DNA from: JAICTV01 sp035634055
Lineage (GTDB): Bacteria > Planctomycetota > Phycisphaerae > Tepidisphaerales > Tepidisphaeraceae
Direction: 5' to 3'
DNA: 32,639 nt
Assembly: GCA_035634055.1 (NCBI GenBank)
Contig: DASQDR010000101.1
Coordinates: 1 to 32,639 of the forward strand
This document shows positions 1 through 7,857 of this stretch, one piece after another. The stretch's first letter is position 1. Each line of letters opens with the position of its first letter. The notes beneath the pieces are model-generated. The model was not told the DNA's origin. It did no database searches and was given only the letters and a program-made list of their open reading frames with translations. The position numbers were made by a program, and so were the translations under genes.

Positions 1-203
1 TGGGTGAGCTGCGGGCGAAGCTGGAGCGGACGTGGGTTCGTCAGGTGCGCATGAGCGGGAGCGGGAGCGCCCTGTTCACCCTCTGCGACACGGGTGAGGA
101 GGCGGAAGAAACGGCGGCGGCGGCGCGTGCGGCGTACTCAGTAACCGCGCTGCCTGTCCGGCTCGCTCCCGCGGAGGACATGTCTGCCGCGGGCGCGGGA
201 TGA
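1..203 (+). CDS. ispE: 4-diphosphocytidyl-2-C-methyl-D-erythritol kinase, C-terminal part (5' end outside window)
   Basis: The frame beginning at base 3 is open from the window edge to TGA at 201-203 and gives 66 residues. It contains MSGSGSALFTL, which matches the C-terminal glycine-rich motif of GHMP kinases such as IspE (usually MTGSGSxxF), followed by the expected helix and a short strand. IspE phosphorylates CDP-methylerythritol in the MEP isoprenoid pathway in the cytoplasm. The next gene is spoVG; ispE and spoVG are also linked in Firmicutes, which supports IspE over other GHMP kinases. Only about a fifth of the protein is present, so homoserine or mevalonate-type kinases cannot be excluded from the motif alone. 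Confidence 0.7.
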   Translation, partial: GELRAKLERTWVRQVRMSGSGSALFTLCDTGEEAEETAAAARAAYSVTALPVRLAPAEDMSAAGAG

Positions 204-598
204 GGCCAAGCCGCACGCGAGGCGAGGCGAGGCGACCCGAGGCGGCCCGGCCGCGGCCCGTGCCGCGCGTCGCGGCGGCAGCAGGGAATTCGTAGGCGTG
301 AATTCCCTCCGGCGCGACGCGTCGCCACGACGCGACGGAGGTCGCCGCGACGGCTCCTCGTGCGCCCGAGCGCTGCTTGTGCGGCACGCGAGCCGCACGG
401 CCTGTTGCCCCGCCGTCGCGGGGGCGGCCTGAGTTTTTGGTCGCGGCGCGGCGGACAATATTTGTCGCGGCCGAGCGTACTATGAATTGACAGTCCGTCT
501 CCCGTCGGTCGCGTCGCCTCCCATCACATCGGGGCGCGGCCAGGCAGGAGCGGCGGTTTTAGTTCCACGTCTGGGTCCGGACAACTTCGGGGTGCCAC
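204..598. other. ispE-spoVG intergenic region
   Basis: These 395 bases have no credible gene; open frames here are Arg/Pro/Ala-rich with no recognisable motif. The region holds a perfect 9-bp inverted repeat (AGGGAATTC 283-291, GAATTCCCT 300-308), a 7-bp one (GTGCGGC 379-385, GCCGCAC 392-398) and a terminator-like hairpin near 407-438. Bases 432-490 form a short AT-rich island that may hold the spoVG promoter, but I see no convincing -35/-10 pair. Confidence 0.5.
407..438 (+). terminator. Candidate intrinsic terminator downstream of ispE
   Basis: GCCCCGC (407-413) pairs with GCGGGG plus a C after one bulged G (418-425) around a CGTC loop. It is followed by GGCCTGAG and five Ts at 434-438. 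It lies about 200 bases after the ispE stop. The stem is strong, but the gap between stem and T-run is longer than in classic terminators. Confidence 0.4.
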
Positions 599-1105
599 AT
601 GCAACTGACGGAAGTGCGCGTCAACCTGTGCGGCGGTCATGGCGGACGGCTCAAGGCGTTCTGCTCCCTCACCTTCGACGACACCTTCGTCGTCCGCGAC
701 GTGAAGCTCATCGAGGGCCCGGACGGCCTGTTCCTCGCCATGCCATCGCGCAAGCTTTGCGACCACTGCCCGCGCTGCGCGGAGAAGAACCACCTGCGCG
801 CGCGCTTCTGCAACGGCTGCGGCAGCCGGCTGGACGAGACCCGCTCGGGCCGCCACGGCGGCGGCAACGGCCACTCCGGCCACGGGCGGCTCAAGCTCCA
901 CGCCGACATCGCCCACCCCATCAACGCCCACTGCCGCTCCGACCTGGAGCAGGAAGTCGTTGCCGCCTACCAGCAGGAGCTGGAGCGGAGCAAGCAGCCC
1001 GGCTACGTCGCGCCCAACCTCGACCACGAGGACATGGACTTCGACGACGCCCGGCCGCCCGCCGCGCCCATGCGCCTGCGCCCGACCGGCACCATGAGCC
1101 GCTAG
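599..1105 (+). CDS. spoVG: SpoVG-family regulator with zinc-ribbon insertion
   Basis: The protein has 168 residues. Residues 1-51 match SpoVG (start MQLTEVRVNL, then TFDDTFVVRDVKLIEGPDGL and FLAMPSRK), and residues 102-135 give its C-terminal half (ADIAHPIN followed by an amphipathic helix). SpoVG of Firmicutes and spirochaetes is a small site-specific DNA/RNA-binding protein of about 95 residues. Here about 50 extra residues split the fold after MPSRK: C57-P-R-C60 and C71-N-G-C74 look like the two knuckles of a zinc ribbon, and a Gly/His-rich linker follows. A further 30 acidic and proline-rich residues trail the fold. The insert fits what I recall of planctomycete SpoVG proteins. The start ATG has only a weak purine stretch (CGGGG) upstream. 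Confidence 0.9.
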   Translation: MQLTEVRVNLCGGHGGRLKAFCSLTFDDTFVVRDVKLIEGPDGLFLAMPSRKLCDHCPRCAEKNHLRARFCNGCGSRLDETRSGRHGGGNGHSGHGRLKLHADIAHPINAHCRSDLEQEVVAAYQQELERSKQPGYVAPNLDHEDMDFDDARPPAAPMRLRPTGTMSR

Positions 1106-1118
1106 CGGCTGCTTCGCT

Positions 1119-1169
1119 CCGATCGGCACGCCTCGCTGCCGCACCACCCCTGCGGCGCGGCGTGATCGG
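1119..1169 (+). terminator. Nested hairpin after spoVG
   Basis: An outer stem joins CCGATCGGCACGCC (1119-1132, three bases bulged) to GGCGTGATCGG (1159-1169). An inner stem pairs GCCGCA (1138-1143) with TGCGGC (1151-1156). It begins 14 bases after the spoVG stop. There is no T-run, so it is either a Rho-type end or a 3'-protecting structure. Confidence 0.4.
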
Positions 1170-1290
1170 CAGCGCGGCTGCGCGCGGCGATGTTGACGGC
1201 CGATCCACGCATGGCGCAGTCATCACCGTTGTCAGTTCCCCCGCGCATGACGTGCAGCGGGCTCGCGCGTCCCGACCGCCCATGCCCGTG

Positions 1291-1296
1291 TAAGAT
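1291..1296 (+). promoter_or_regulatory. Candidate -10 element placing moaC on a leaderless transcript
   Basis: TAAGAT lies six bases before the moaC ATG and no Shine-Dalgarno sequence is present. A transcript from this hexamer would begin at or next to the start codon. No good -35 is visible 16-18 bases upstream, so confidence is limited. Similar hexamers precede queD, lpxK, rsmH and other genes in this window. Confidence 0.35.
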
Positions 1297-1302
1297 CGCG
1301 GC

Positions 1303-1776
1303 ATGTCAGACGCGAAGCTCACGCACCTGGATGAGTCGGGCAAGGCGCAGATGGTCGATGTCGGGCAGAAGCCGGTGACCGCGCGCGAGGCGGTGGCCGA
1401 GGGGTTCGTGGTGCTGGCGGGCGGAACCGTCAGCGCGATCACGGCCGGCAGCGTCCCGAAGGGCGAGGTGCTCAACACCGCCCGCATCGCCGGCATCCTG
1501 GCGGCCAAGCGCTGCGGCGAGCTGATCCCGCTGTGCCACCCACTTCCGATCGACAGCGTCACGATCGAGTTCGACCTTCCGCCCACCACCGCCCACGAGG
1601 CGGAGCGGGCGCGCATCCGGATCCGAGCGACCGCCCGCGTCACCGCCAGGACCGGCGTCGAGATGGAAGCGCTGACGGCCGTGAGCGTCGCCGCCCTGAC
1701 CATCTACGACATGTGCAAGGCCATCGACAAGTCGATGGAGATCGACGGCGTCCGGCTCGTGTCGAAGAAGAAGTAG
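1303..1776 (+). CDS. moaC: Cyclic pyranopterin monophosphate synthase MoaC
   Basis: The 157-residue length is typical of MoaC, which converts 3',8-cyclo-7,8-dihydro-GTP (made by MoaA) into cyclic pyranopterin monophosphate, the second step of molybdenum cofactor synthesis. Family motifs are clear: a start with MVDVG, AREAVAEG, GxVxKGEVLxTARIAGI as PKGEVLNTARIAGIL, the active-site LCHPLPID, GVEMEALTAVSVAALT, and YDMCKAIDKSMEI with the catalytic Asp and Lys. No moaA or other moa gene is nearby, so it is an isolated copy. The gene ends 100 bases from a convergent lipoprotein gene. Confidence 0.95.
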   Translation: MSDAKLTHLDESGKAQMVDVGQKPVTAREAVAEGFVVLAGGTVSAITAGSVPKGEVLNTARIAGILAAKRCGELIPLCHPLPIDSVTIEFDLPPTTAHEAERARIRIRATARVTARTGVEMEALTAVSVAALTIYDMCKAIDKSMEIDGVRLVSKKK

Positions 1777-1876
1777 AGCGCTACCCCGGCCCGCGGCCAC
1801 CGCACGCGCCGGCGCTTGGTCCGGAGCGCACGCACTGCCGCAGGATCGTCATGACCGCGGCCGGCGCGCTGGAACG

Positions 1877-2275
1877 TCAGGGCGTCGTCGTCGTCGTCGT
1901 CGGGGCGGTCGTGGCTTGAGTGGTGGCGCGGACGCGCAGGTTGTTGGCCTTGTCGATCCCGCTCTGGACCACGTCGCCGGTCTTGTTGGCGGCCTTGTTC
2001 AGGAATTCACCGGTCTTGTCGGCGGCATTCTCCACGGCCGGTCCCGCCTTTTCCGCCGCCCGCTGGAGGGCGTCGCCGGTCCGGTCGGCGGCGCGGTGCA
2101 GGGCGTCGCCGGTGCGCTCGGCGGCGTTCTGCACCTTCTCACCGGTCGTGGCCGTTGTCGTGGGCTGCGTGGTCGTGGTCGTGGTGGTCGTTTCCGAGCG
2201 CTCGCACCCCAGCGCAATCGTGCCGGCGAGCGCGGCGAGGGTGACGGCGGCCAGCTTGGTCTTCTTCATCGACAT
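1877..2275 (-). CDS. Small lipoprotein with apolipoprotein-like 11-residue repeats
   Basis: The protein has 132 residues. An N-terminal lipoprotein signal (MKKTKLAAVTLAALAGTIALGC) has its cysteine near residue 24. A threonine run follows. Then come repeats of about 11 residues of the type NAAxRTGDALxRAADRTGDAL, predicted to be amphipathic helices like those of LEA or YtxH-type proteins. A second threonine run, encoded by a GTC-type trinucleotide tract, ends the protein. A good GGAGG sits nine bases before the ATG at 2275. It follows the nucleoside transporter by 25 bases and probably shares its transcript. The function is unknown; a membrane-associated envelope or stress role is only a guess. 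Confidence 0.75.
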   Translation of the reverse strand: MSMKKTKLAAVTLAALAGTIALGCERSETTTTTTTTQPTTTATTGEKVQNAAERTGDALHRAADRTGDALQRAAEKAGPAVENAADKTGEFLNKAANKTGDVVQSGIDKANNLRVRATTQATTAPTTTTTTP

Positions 2276-2300
2276 CTCGAGGAACCTCCGGTTGTTCCCC

Positions 2301-3701
2301 TTACATTAACACCCCAACCACGCAAGCCGCCATGAGCGAAGCGATTGCCCCGCCGGCCATGGCGATCAGGCCGATGCGCGACAGGTCGTGCCGGCGCGAC
2401 GGCGCGAGCGTGCTGATCCCGCCAACCTGGATGCCGACGCTGGCGAAGTTGGCGAAACCGCACAGCGCGTACAGCGCGATCAGGGCCGAGCGCGGCGACA
2501 GGAAGTTCGGGTCGGCCTGAAACCGGGCGCGCATCTCGGCGTAGGCGATCAGCTCGTTCAGCACCGTCTTGATGCCGAGCAACGAGCCGACCGGCCGGGC
2601 GTCGCGCCAGGGGATGCCGCAGAGCCATGCCAGCGGCGCCATCACCCAGCCGAGCATCGTCTGCATCGTGACCGGCTGGCCGGCGGCGGTGATGCCGGCC
2701 TTGGCGCTGGCCCAGGTGAGCACCGCGTTGACCAGCGCCACCAGCGCCGTGAACGCGATCAGCATGGCCGCCACGTTGAGCGCCAGCGCCAGCCCCTCGC
2801 TGGTGCCGCGGGCGGCGGCGTCGATCAGGTTGGCGTCGATCCGCTCGACCTTGAACTCCACCCCGCCGGCCGTCTGCGGCGCCTCGGTCTCGGGCGCCAG
2901 CAGCTTGGCCACCACCAGCGTCGCCGGCGCCGAGATGAAGCAGGCGGCGGCGAGGTGCCCGCCGGCGTTGAGGATGAAATCGTCCAGCCAGTCGGTGTAG
3001 AGCCCCAGGACCCCCGACGCGATGTTGGCGAACCCGCCGACCATGATCACCATCAGCTCCGAGCGCGTCGCCGCGGCGACGAACGGGCGGATCATCAGCG
3101 GCGCCTCAGTCTGTCCGACGAAGATGTTCGCCGCCGTCGAGAGCGTCTCGGCGCCGCTGGTGCCGGTGGTTTTCGCCATCACCCACGCCAGCGCCTGCAC
3201 CACCCACTGCATGACGCCGCTGTGGTATGCGACGGCCGTCAGGGCCGAGAAGAAGATGATGGTGGGCAACACGAAGAAGGCGAAGTACCCGACGTTCTGC
3301 GCGTAGCCGATGGGCAACCCGCGCTCGTTGCTGACGGTGGCGCCGCCGGTGTTGGCCAGGTCGCCGAAGACCATCTTGGCCCCCTCGCGCGTGAAGTTGA
3401 GCAGCGCCTGCACGCCGTTCTGCACGCCCTCGAGCAGTTCCGGCGTCTTCAGCACGATCAGCCCGAAGGCGAATTGAAGCGCGATGCCCCAGAGGACAAC
3501 GCGCCACGGGATCGTCCGCGCGCCGCGCGCCCGGCCGATGAGGAAGGCGAGAAAGGTGAACGCGACCAGGCCGAAGAGGGACTGCAATCGTTGCGCTGCC
3601 GTCGCGCCGACCGGCGCGGCGGGTGCGGTGGTCGCGGCGTGCGCGACCGAAGCAAAACAGATGAGCGAGAGGCCGGCGAGCAAGGTGGGAAGTCGTCGCA
3701 T
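2301..3701 (-). CDS. Concentrative nucleoside transporter (NupC/CNT family)
   Basis: The 466-residue protein is polytopic and in the CNT family, which imports nucleosides with Na+ or H+ across the inner membrane. The diagnostic stretches are present: GYFAFFVLPTIIFFSALTAV, TTGTSGAETLSTAANIFVGQ, then TEAPLMIRPF, and near the C-terminus YALCGFANFASVGIQVGG. I chose ATG 3701 because it begins a signal-like segment (MRRLPTLLAGLSLICFASVAHA), whereas the longer open frame upstream is Arg/Pro-rich and has no motif. Such an extra N-terminal signal segment is uncommon for E. coli NupC. Nucleoside type (pyrimidine or purine) cannot be told. Confidence 0.9.
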   Translation of the reverse strand: MRRLPTLLAGLSLICFASVAHAATTAPAAPVGATAAQRLQSLFGLVAFTFLAFLIGRARGARTIPWRVVLWGIALQFAFGLIVLKTPELLEGVQNGVQALLNFTREGAKMVFGDLANTGGATVSNERGLPIGYAQNVGYFAFFVLPTIIFFSALTAVAYHSGVMQWVVQALAWVMAKTTGTSGAETLSTAANIFVGQTEAPLMIRPFVAAATRSELMVIMVGGFANIASGVLGLYTDWLDDFILNAGGHLAAACFISAPATLVVAKLLAPETEAPQTAGGVEFKVERIDANLIDAAARGTSEGLALALNVAAMLIAFTALVALVNAVLTWASAKAGITAAGQPVTMQTMLGWVMAPLAWLCGIPWRDARPVGSLLGIKTVLNELIAYAEMRARFQADPNFLSPRSALIALYALCGFANFASVGIQVGGISTLAPSRRHDLSRIGLIAMAGGAIASLMAACVVGVLM

Positions 3702-3897
3702 GGGACGGGGCCAGAGGATAGAGGCTGGCCGGCGGTTGTGGAAACGTCGGAGCGGCTGCCGCACATTTCCAAACAGGGGCGTCCCACGCCTCAGCGGCTC
3801 CGGGCGCGCTTGTGCGCCTCTTCCCCACCCTCCGCCCGGCATGGCGGCGAGAGGTTAGATGCCGCTGCGGTTGCTGAGCCCGAGGACGGGATCGACG

Positions 3898-4383
3898 TCA
3901 ATCGATCACTTCAACAGGCGGCAGCTTGCCATCCAGGAAAGACTGGAGGAACCCGGCGGCGGCCACGGCGTCGAGCTGCTGCTTCTTCCGCTTGCGGGTG
4001 ATCTTCTCGCCGCCGCGCTTGCGGGCGAGGATCGACTGCTCGGCGTCGAAGCTGCTGAGGCGCTCGTCGACGAAGAGGACTGGCGTGCTCGATCGTTCCG
4101 CCAGCGCCCGCCCCCACGCCACCGCCTGGCGGGCGGCGGGGCCGAGCGAGTCATCCATGTTGAGGGGGAGCCCAAGGACGACGCGCTGCACGCCTTCGGT
4201 GCGGATCACGTCGAGGACGCGTTGCGTCGCTTGATCGGGGGAGGTTACCTGGACGACCTCGTACGGGGTGGCGAAGCGTCCTCCCTCGTCGCTGAGCGCG
4301 AGCCCCACGCGGCGGGATCCGAGGTCGATGGCGAGGGTTCGCATAATTCGCAAGACATCCGGATCTTCGCGTCGCTCAGACAC
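3898..4383 (-). CDS. ruvX: Putative pre-16S rRNA nuclease / Holliday-junction resolvase-like protein RuvX (YqgF)
   Basis: The 161-residue protein has an RNase H-like fold. The family motifs are MRTLAIDLGSRRVGLALSD with the first catalytic Asp near residue 20, VVLGLPLNMDDSLGPAA, FVDERLSSFDAE with the catalytic Glu, and LDAVAAAGFLQSFLD with the last Asp. YqgF/RuvX processes the 5' end of 16S rRNA and is often annotated as a resolvase. Two starts are possible. GTG 4383 has GGAGAG (4392-4397) at eight-base spacing and is chosen; ATG 4344 starts exactly at the family's usual first residue but has no ribosome site. It lies between manC and the transporter on the same strand. Confidence 0.9.
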   Translation of the reverse strand: MSERREDPDVLRIMRTLAIDLGSRRVGLALSDEGGRFATPYEVVQVTSPDQATQRVLDVIRTEGVQRVVLGLPLNMDDSLGPAARQAVAWGRALAERSSTPVLFVDERLSSFDAEQSILARKRGGEKITRKRKKQQLDAVAAAGFLQSFLDGKLPPVEVID

Positions 4384-4403
4384 CGGCGTCGCTCTCCAGG
4401 AAC

Positions 4404-4436
4404 GAGATGACCGAAACCCTCCGTTTCGGTCATTTC
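4404..4436 (-). terminator. Strong hairpin between manC and ruvX
   Basis: ATGACCGAAAC (4407-4417) pairs perfectly with GTTTCGGTCAT (4423-4433) around a five-base loop, and the stem extends by a wobble pair and two more pairs. It starts 52 bases after the manC stop and ends just before the ruvX ribosome site at 4392-4397. No T-run follows on the minus strand. It may end or process the manC message, or modulate ruvX translation. Confidence 0.5.
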
Positions 4437-4484
4437 TGCCTTGGAATTTATTCGTCCTTCTGGTTTCGAGCTTCGGGCTTCCGC

Positions 4485-5591
4485 CTACTGGTACTTGTTC
4501 CCGAACTTCTCCTTCACCTTCGCCACCAGATCCTTCACGCGCTGCGCCTCGCTCTTGGGGCAGACCAGCGTGGCGTCACGGGTGTGGACGATGATCATGT
4601 CGCTCACGCCGATGGTCGAGACCAGGTGCTCGGGATCGGTGCTGATGACGATGTTGCCGTCGGAGTCGAGAAAGACGCAGTTGCCGCAGTCGACGGCGTT
4701 GTCGTGCTCGTCCATCTGCAACGTCTCGCTCAGCGCGGGCCAGGAGCCGACGTCGAGCCACTTGACCGGCATCTCGACGACGACCACCTGCGCCTTCCCC
4801 TTGCGCTGCGAGGCGGGTTCCATGATGGCGTAGTCAACGCTGATCTTGCGAAGCTGCGGGTAGAGCGCGTTGAGCACCTCCGCCTGCCGCGGGGTGCCCC
4901 AGGCGTCGGCGACCTGGGCGAGCAGCTTGTGGTTCTCCGGCAGGTGCTGCCCCAGCTCGTTGAAGACGGTATCGCACCGCCAGACGAACATCCCGCTGTT
5001 CCAGTAGTACCGCCCGGACTCCACGTACCGGTCGGCCGTCGGCTTGTCCGGCTTTTCCTTGAACGCCTGCACGCGGTACGCCGAGCCGGTCTTGCCCTTC
5101 ACGGCCAGCGGCTCGCCGCGGTGGATGTACCCGAGCCCGGTGTGGCCGTGCGTCGGGATGATTCCGAAGGTGACCAGCGCGTTGGGGTGCTCGGCGACGA
5201 CGTCGAAGCCGGCGCGCAGCGCGTTCTGAAACGTGTCGATCGGCTCGATGACGTGATCGGCGGTGACGAAGGCGGCGACGGCGTCCTTGTCCCGCTTGGC
5301 CAGCACCGCGGCGGGGAAGCCGACGGCGTTGGCGGTGTCGCGGCCCTCGGGCTCGCCAAGGAGGTTTTCCTTCGGCAGCTCTGGCAAGTTCTCCAGCACC
5401 GCCGGCCCGTGCTGCGCGCCCGTGCAGACGAAGATCCGCTCGGCGGGCAGCATGCCGCGCAGGCGGTCGTAGCTGAGCTGGAGCAGGCTCTTGCCGCGCA
5501 TCACGTTGATGAGCTGCTTGGGCTTGTCGCCGCGGGAGACGGGCCAGAGCCGAGTGCCCGCGCCGCCTGCCATGATCACGCCGTATTGCAT
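4485..5591 (-). CDS. manC: Mannose-1-phosphate guanylyltransferase
   Basis: The 368-residue protein makes GDP-mannose from mannose-1-phosphate and GTP for polysaccharide and glycan synthesis. The N-terminal signature VIMAGGAGTRLWPVSR with the Lys of KPKQLI is intact, and further family motifs are VTADHVI, FKEKPDKPTADRYV, YYWNSGMFVWR and VKWLDVGSWPAL. It lacks the C-terminal cupin isomerase domain of bifunctional ManC/AlgA enzymes, so it is the short type. The start is set at ATG 5591 (MQYGVIMAGG); 36 upstream in-frame codons read like non-coding sequence. No strong ribosome site is visible. No other nucleotide-sugar gene is adjacent. Confidence 0.93.
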   Translation of the reverse strand: MQYGVIMAGGAGTRLWPVSRGDKPKQLINVMRGKSLLQLSYDRLRGMLPAERIFVCTGAQHGPAVLENLPELPKENLLGEPEGRDTANAVGFPAAVLAKRDKDAVAAFVTADHVIEPIDTFQNALRAGFDVVAEHPNALVTFGIIPTHGHTGLGYIHRGEPLAVKGKTGSAYRVQAFKEKPDKPTADRYVESGRYYWNSGMFVWRCDTVFNELGQHLPENHKLLAQVADAWGTPRQAEVLNALYPQLRKISVDYAIMEPASQRKGKAQVVVVEMPVKWLDVGSWPALSETLQMDEHDNAVDCGNCVFLDSDGNIVISTDPEHLVSTIGVSDMIIVHTRDATLVCPKSEAQRVKDLVAKVKEKFGNKYQ

Positions 5592-5885
5592 AGTGTTGTC
5601 GAGGTCAGCGGTCAGTCGCCGGTAATCCGGGGTCGCCTGCGGTCGCCGGCGGGCGGGCGAGCCGCCGCGGACGAACGACCACTGGACAAATAATACCAAA
5701 TCCGCCGGCCACCGCTCGCGCAGCGGGCGGCATCTTATAGCTCATCGGCACAATTCGCCCGGTCCATCAGCGGCGGGTGGCGCGCGCTCTGATGCGGTTC
5801 CCCGCTCGCTTCTCGTGCTCCCGTTGATGCTCGTAATCGCCAGCGTCCGGTACGCGACCAGGACCGGCGCGGACGAAGCTCCGCG

Positions 5886-7085
5886 TCACCTGCGGGCGTG
5901 GGCCGTGCCCGCGGCGGCGGGCGGCGCGTGCAGCGGGAGGTCGCCGAACCAGAACCGCACAGGCTGCCAGTACACATTCTCCTGCACCGGCACGGCGGCG
6001 AGCTTTCGCCCGCGCATCGGCCGTTCGGCGTCGACCGCCACGCCCTCGATGGTCCAGCCGGTGTTGGTGTCGGCGTCGATGAACGCGGCGGACATGCTGC
6101 GCTTTCGCTCGGTGTTGGTTCGAAACTTCGGGGACAAGTCCGGTTCGATCCGCCGATCGAACGCGGCGACCCGGCCGGCGGGATCGCGGAACAGCAGGAC
6201 CGGCACGTCGCCCGCCAGCGCGTTGATCGGCGCGGGCGTGACCTCCCGCTCCAGCACCGCCAGCGGCTTCGCCCCGCCCACCAGCGCCCCGCCCACCAGC
6301 GCCACGCGCGGCGCCGCCGGGTCGCGCGGCGGGAGCGGGCCGGTCGGGCCGGCGTACTTCCCGTCCACCGGCAGCATCACCCGCGTCTCGGGCTGCCGCG
6401 CCTTCCACTGCTTCCACGTCAGCTTGGCGACGGCGAGCCGCCCTTCCACGCCGGCGGGCTTATCCCCCTTCGGGGTCGCGCCGGTGACGGCCGCGACGAA
6501 CTCGCCCGAGCGCGCGTTGTAGACCAGCAGCCCGTCGGCCGGCTCCGATACGATGTCCAGCTCCCGTGCCTTCACCTCCCGCGCGACCGACAGTGCCGTG
6601 GCGGCGTTGGCGCGCGGGCTCCACATCAGGAGCATGCGGTGCTCGCGGTCGGACTGCATCACGACCGGCGAACGGTGCAGCACGGCGTACGGGTACGCGT
6701 ACGCCCGCTCGTTGAACACCACGCCCACCACGTGATCTTCGTCTCGCACGAACGGCGCGTCGGCGGCACAGACGAAGGCGGGTTCGTCGGCAACGGCGTA
6801 GCGGTTGGTGGGATCGGTGAGGAAGCGGTGCCCGAAAAGCGCCAGCACGGGCGCCAGGCCGATCAGCCACCACGCCCGCCGCTTGCCGCTGATCACCAGC
6901 CCGAGCAGCGCCAGGCAGAGGATCAGCGACGTGGCGATCATCGGCCACTGGAGCCGGCGCGACAGCATGATCACGCTCAGGCCCCACGCTGGCGGCGCCT
7001 GCTCGACCCACGCGGGGTGAACCCCGTACGCCATGACGGCGGCCGCGAGCGTCGCGCAGAAGCTGATGGCGGCCGGCAGGTACAC
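5886..7085 (-). CDS. DUF3179-type membrane protein lacking the family cysteines
   Basis: From GTG 7085 the protein has 399 residues. Three or four hydrophobic segments fill the first 90 residues (YLPAAISFCATLAAAV, WPMIATSLILCLALLGLVI, WWLIGLAPVLALFG). The rest resembles DUF3179: VVGVVFNERAYAYPYAVL, LLVYNARSGEFVAAVTG and LTWKQWKARQPETRVM. The usual YCPLC motif is replaced by LMWSPRAN. I prefer GTG 7085 to the TTG at 7265. The codons between them (TTA, GCT, GTT, AGG, AAA) are unlike the rest of the gene, and GATAAT lies nine bases before the GTG. The function of DUF3179 is unknown. Bases 5700-5885 after the gene show nothing. Confidence 0.7.
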   Translation of the reverse strand: MYLPAAISFCATLAAAVMAYGVHPAWVEQAPPAWGLSVIMLSRRLQWPMIATSLILCLALLGLVISGKRRAWWLIGLAPVLALFGHRFLTDPTNRYAVADEPAFVCAADAPFVRDEDHVVGVVFNERAYAYPYAVLHRSPVVMQSDREHRMLLMWSPRANAATALSVAREVKARELDIVSEPADGLLVYNARSGEFVAAVTGATPKGDKPAGVEGRLAVAKLTWKQWKARQPETRVMLPVDGKYAGPTGPLPPRDPAAPRVALVGGALVGGAKPLAVLEREVTPAPINALAGDVPVLLFRDPAGRVAAFDRRIEPDLSPKFRTNTERKRSMSAAFIDADTNTGWTIEGVAVDAERPMRGRKLAAVPVQENVYWQPVRFWFGDLPLHAPPAAAGTAHARR

Positions 7086-7094
7086 GTAGAGCGT

Positions 7095-7100
7095 ATTATC
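7095..7100 (-). promoter_or_regulatory. Candidate -10 element of the DUF3179 gene
   Basis: On the minus strand GATAAT (five of six matches to TATAAT) lies nine bases before GTG 7085, with no ribosome site between. It supports that start and a leaderless or near-leaderless transcript. No clear -35 is seen. Confidence 0.3.
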
Positions 7101-7367
7101 GGCACCAAGGGGCAAAGAGCAGTAATGCTGGCCACCCGAAAGGTGGCGGTTCCGGTCGCCGGAGCTTTTCCTCCCGTCCTTTCCGGGTCCAGAAGCAACA
7201 GCTAATCGTGGGCGCAGAAGAAGAGCGACGTGCCGATCGTCCGCCGTCGAGGCGCAACTATGCAATCGCCGTATTATGAATTCTCTAATTCGAGATCGAC
7301 GAAGCTGCGTGCGCCGCGCCTGCTTGAAGCTGAGGGTGAACCCTAGGAAGCGAGCGGGCCTCTTGCT

Positions 7368-7793
7368 TCACTTCTTCAATTGATACAACCCGCGACCGGC
7401 GGAGCCGAAGCGCTTGTCCTTGATCAGGGTTTGATTGACGATGCCGCGGAAATTGGCGCTGTTGGTCTTGTAGCCGCCATCCTTGCAGGCGTCGGCGATG
7501 TCGCCAACCTTCATCGGCTTGCCCGACTTGCCGAGAATGCCCGCGATGGTCTCGTTCAGGCTCTTCTCGTTGCGAACCCGCCCGCCGCCGCCGCCGCTGC
7601 CGCCTTGCCCGCGCCCCGCCCCGCCCCGCACGCTGCCCCCCAGCGAGACGATGCGCGCGTCGAGCGCATCGAGCTTGCGGGCGAGCTTGTTCCGCGTCTT
7701 CTCCAGCTTCGACAGTTCCGCCCGCCGGCCGGACAACATTTGTTCGAGCTGTGCAATCGTCAGACCGTTCGGCGAAGCTGCTACTCGTGCCAT
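7368..7793 (-). CDS. Coiled-coil protein with C-terminal HARE-type winged helix
   Basis: The protein has 141 residues. Residues 11-52 form a charged predicted coiled coil (LEQMLSGRRAELSKLEKTRN onward), 53-72 a Gly/Arg linker, and 76-141 a winged helix of the HARE-HTH type. Its pattern LNETIAGILGKSGKPMKVGD, then GGYKTNSANFRGIVNQTL and FGSAGRGLYQLKK closely follows HB1/ASXL/restriction-endonuclease HTH domains. That domain is thought to bind DNA in eukaryotic chromatin proteins and bacterial DNA-associated proteins. AGAGGAA seven bases before ATG 7793 fixes the start, which excludes 18 upstream codons. A nucleoid-associated or regulatory role is inference. It is divergent from the lipoprotein gene at 8121. 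Confidence 0.75.
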   Translation of the reverse strand: MARVAASPNGLTIAQLEQMLSGRRAELSKLEKTRNKLARKLDALDARIVSLGGSVRGGAGRGQGGSGGGGGRVRNEKSLNETIAGILGKSGKPMKVGDIADACKDGGYKTNSANFRGIVNQTLIKDKRFGSAGRGLYQLKK

Positions 7794-7828
7794 GTCGCGT
7801 TCCTCTGCGATAGAACTATGGAGTCCCC

Positions 7829-7857
7829 TTGGACATTGTTGAGTCAATGACTATAGC
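7829..7857 (+). promoter_or_regulatory. Possible promoter for the lipoprotein gene at 8121
   Basis: TTGGAC (7829-7834) and TATAGC (7852-7857) are separated by exactly 17 bases in the otherwise gene-free 7794-8120 interval. The -35 match is only three of six. A transcript would have a leader of about 260 bases, which contains the hairpin at 8011-8032. Confidence 0.25.

Noticed and set aside
2388..4001. 537-codon + strand open frame opposite the transporter gene
   Set aside because: High-GC shadow: it lacks motifs and is rich in Arg, Gly and Asp, while the minus strand encodes a clear CNT transporter.
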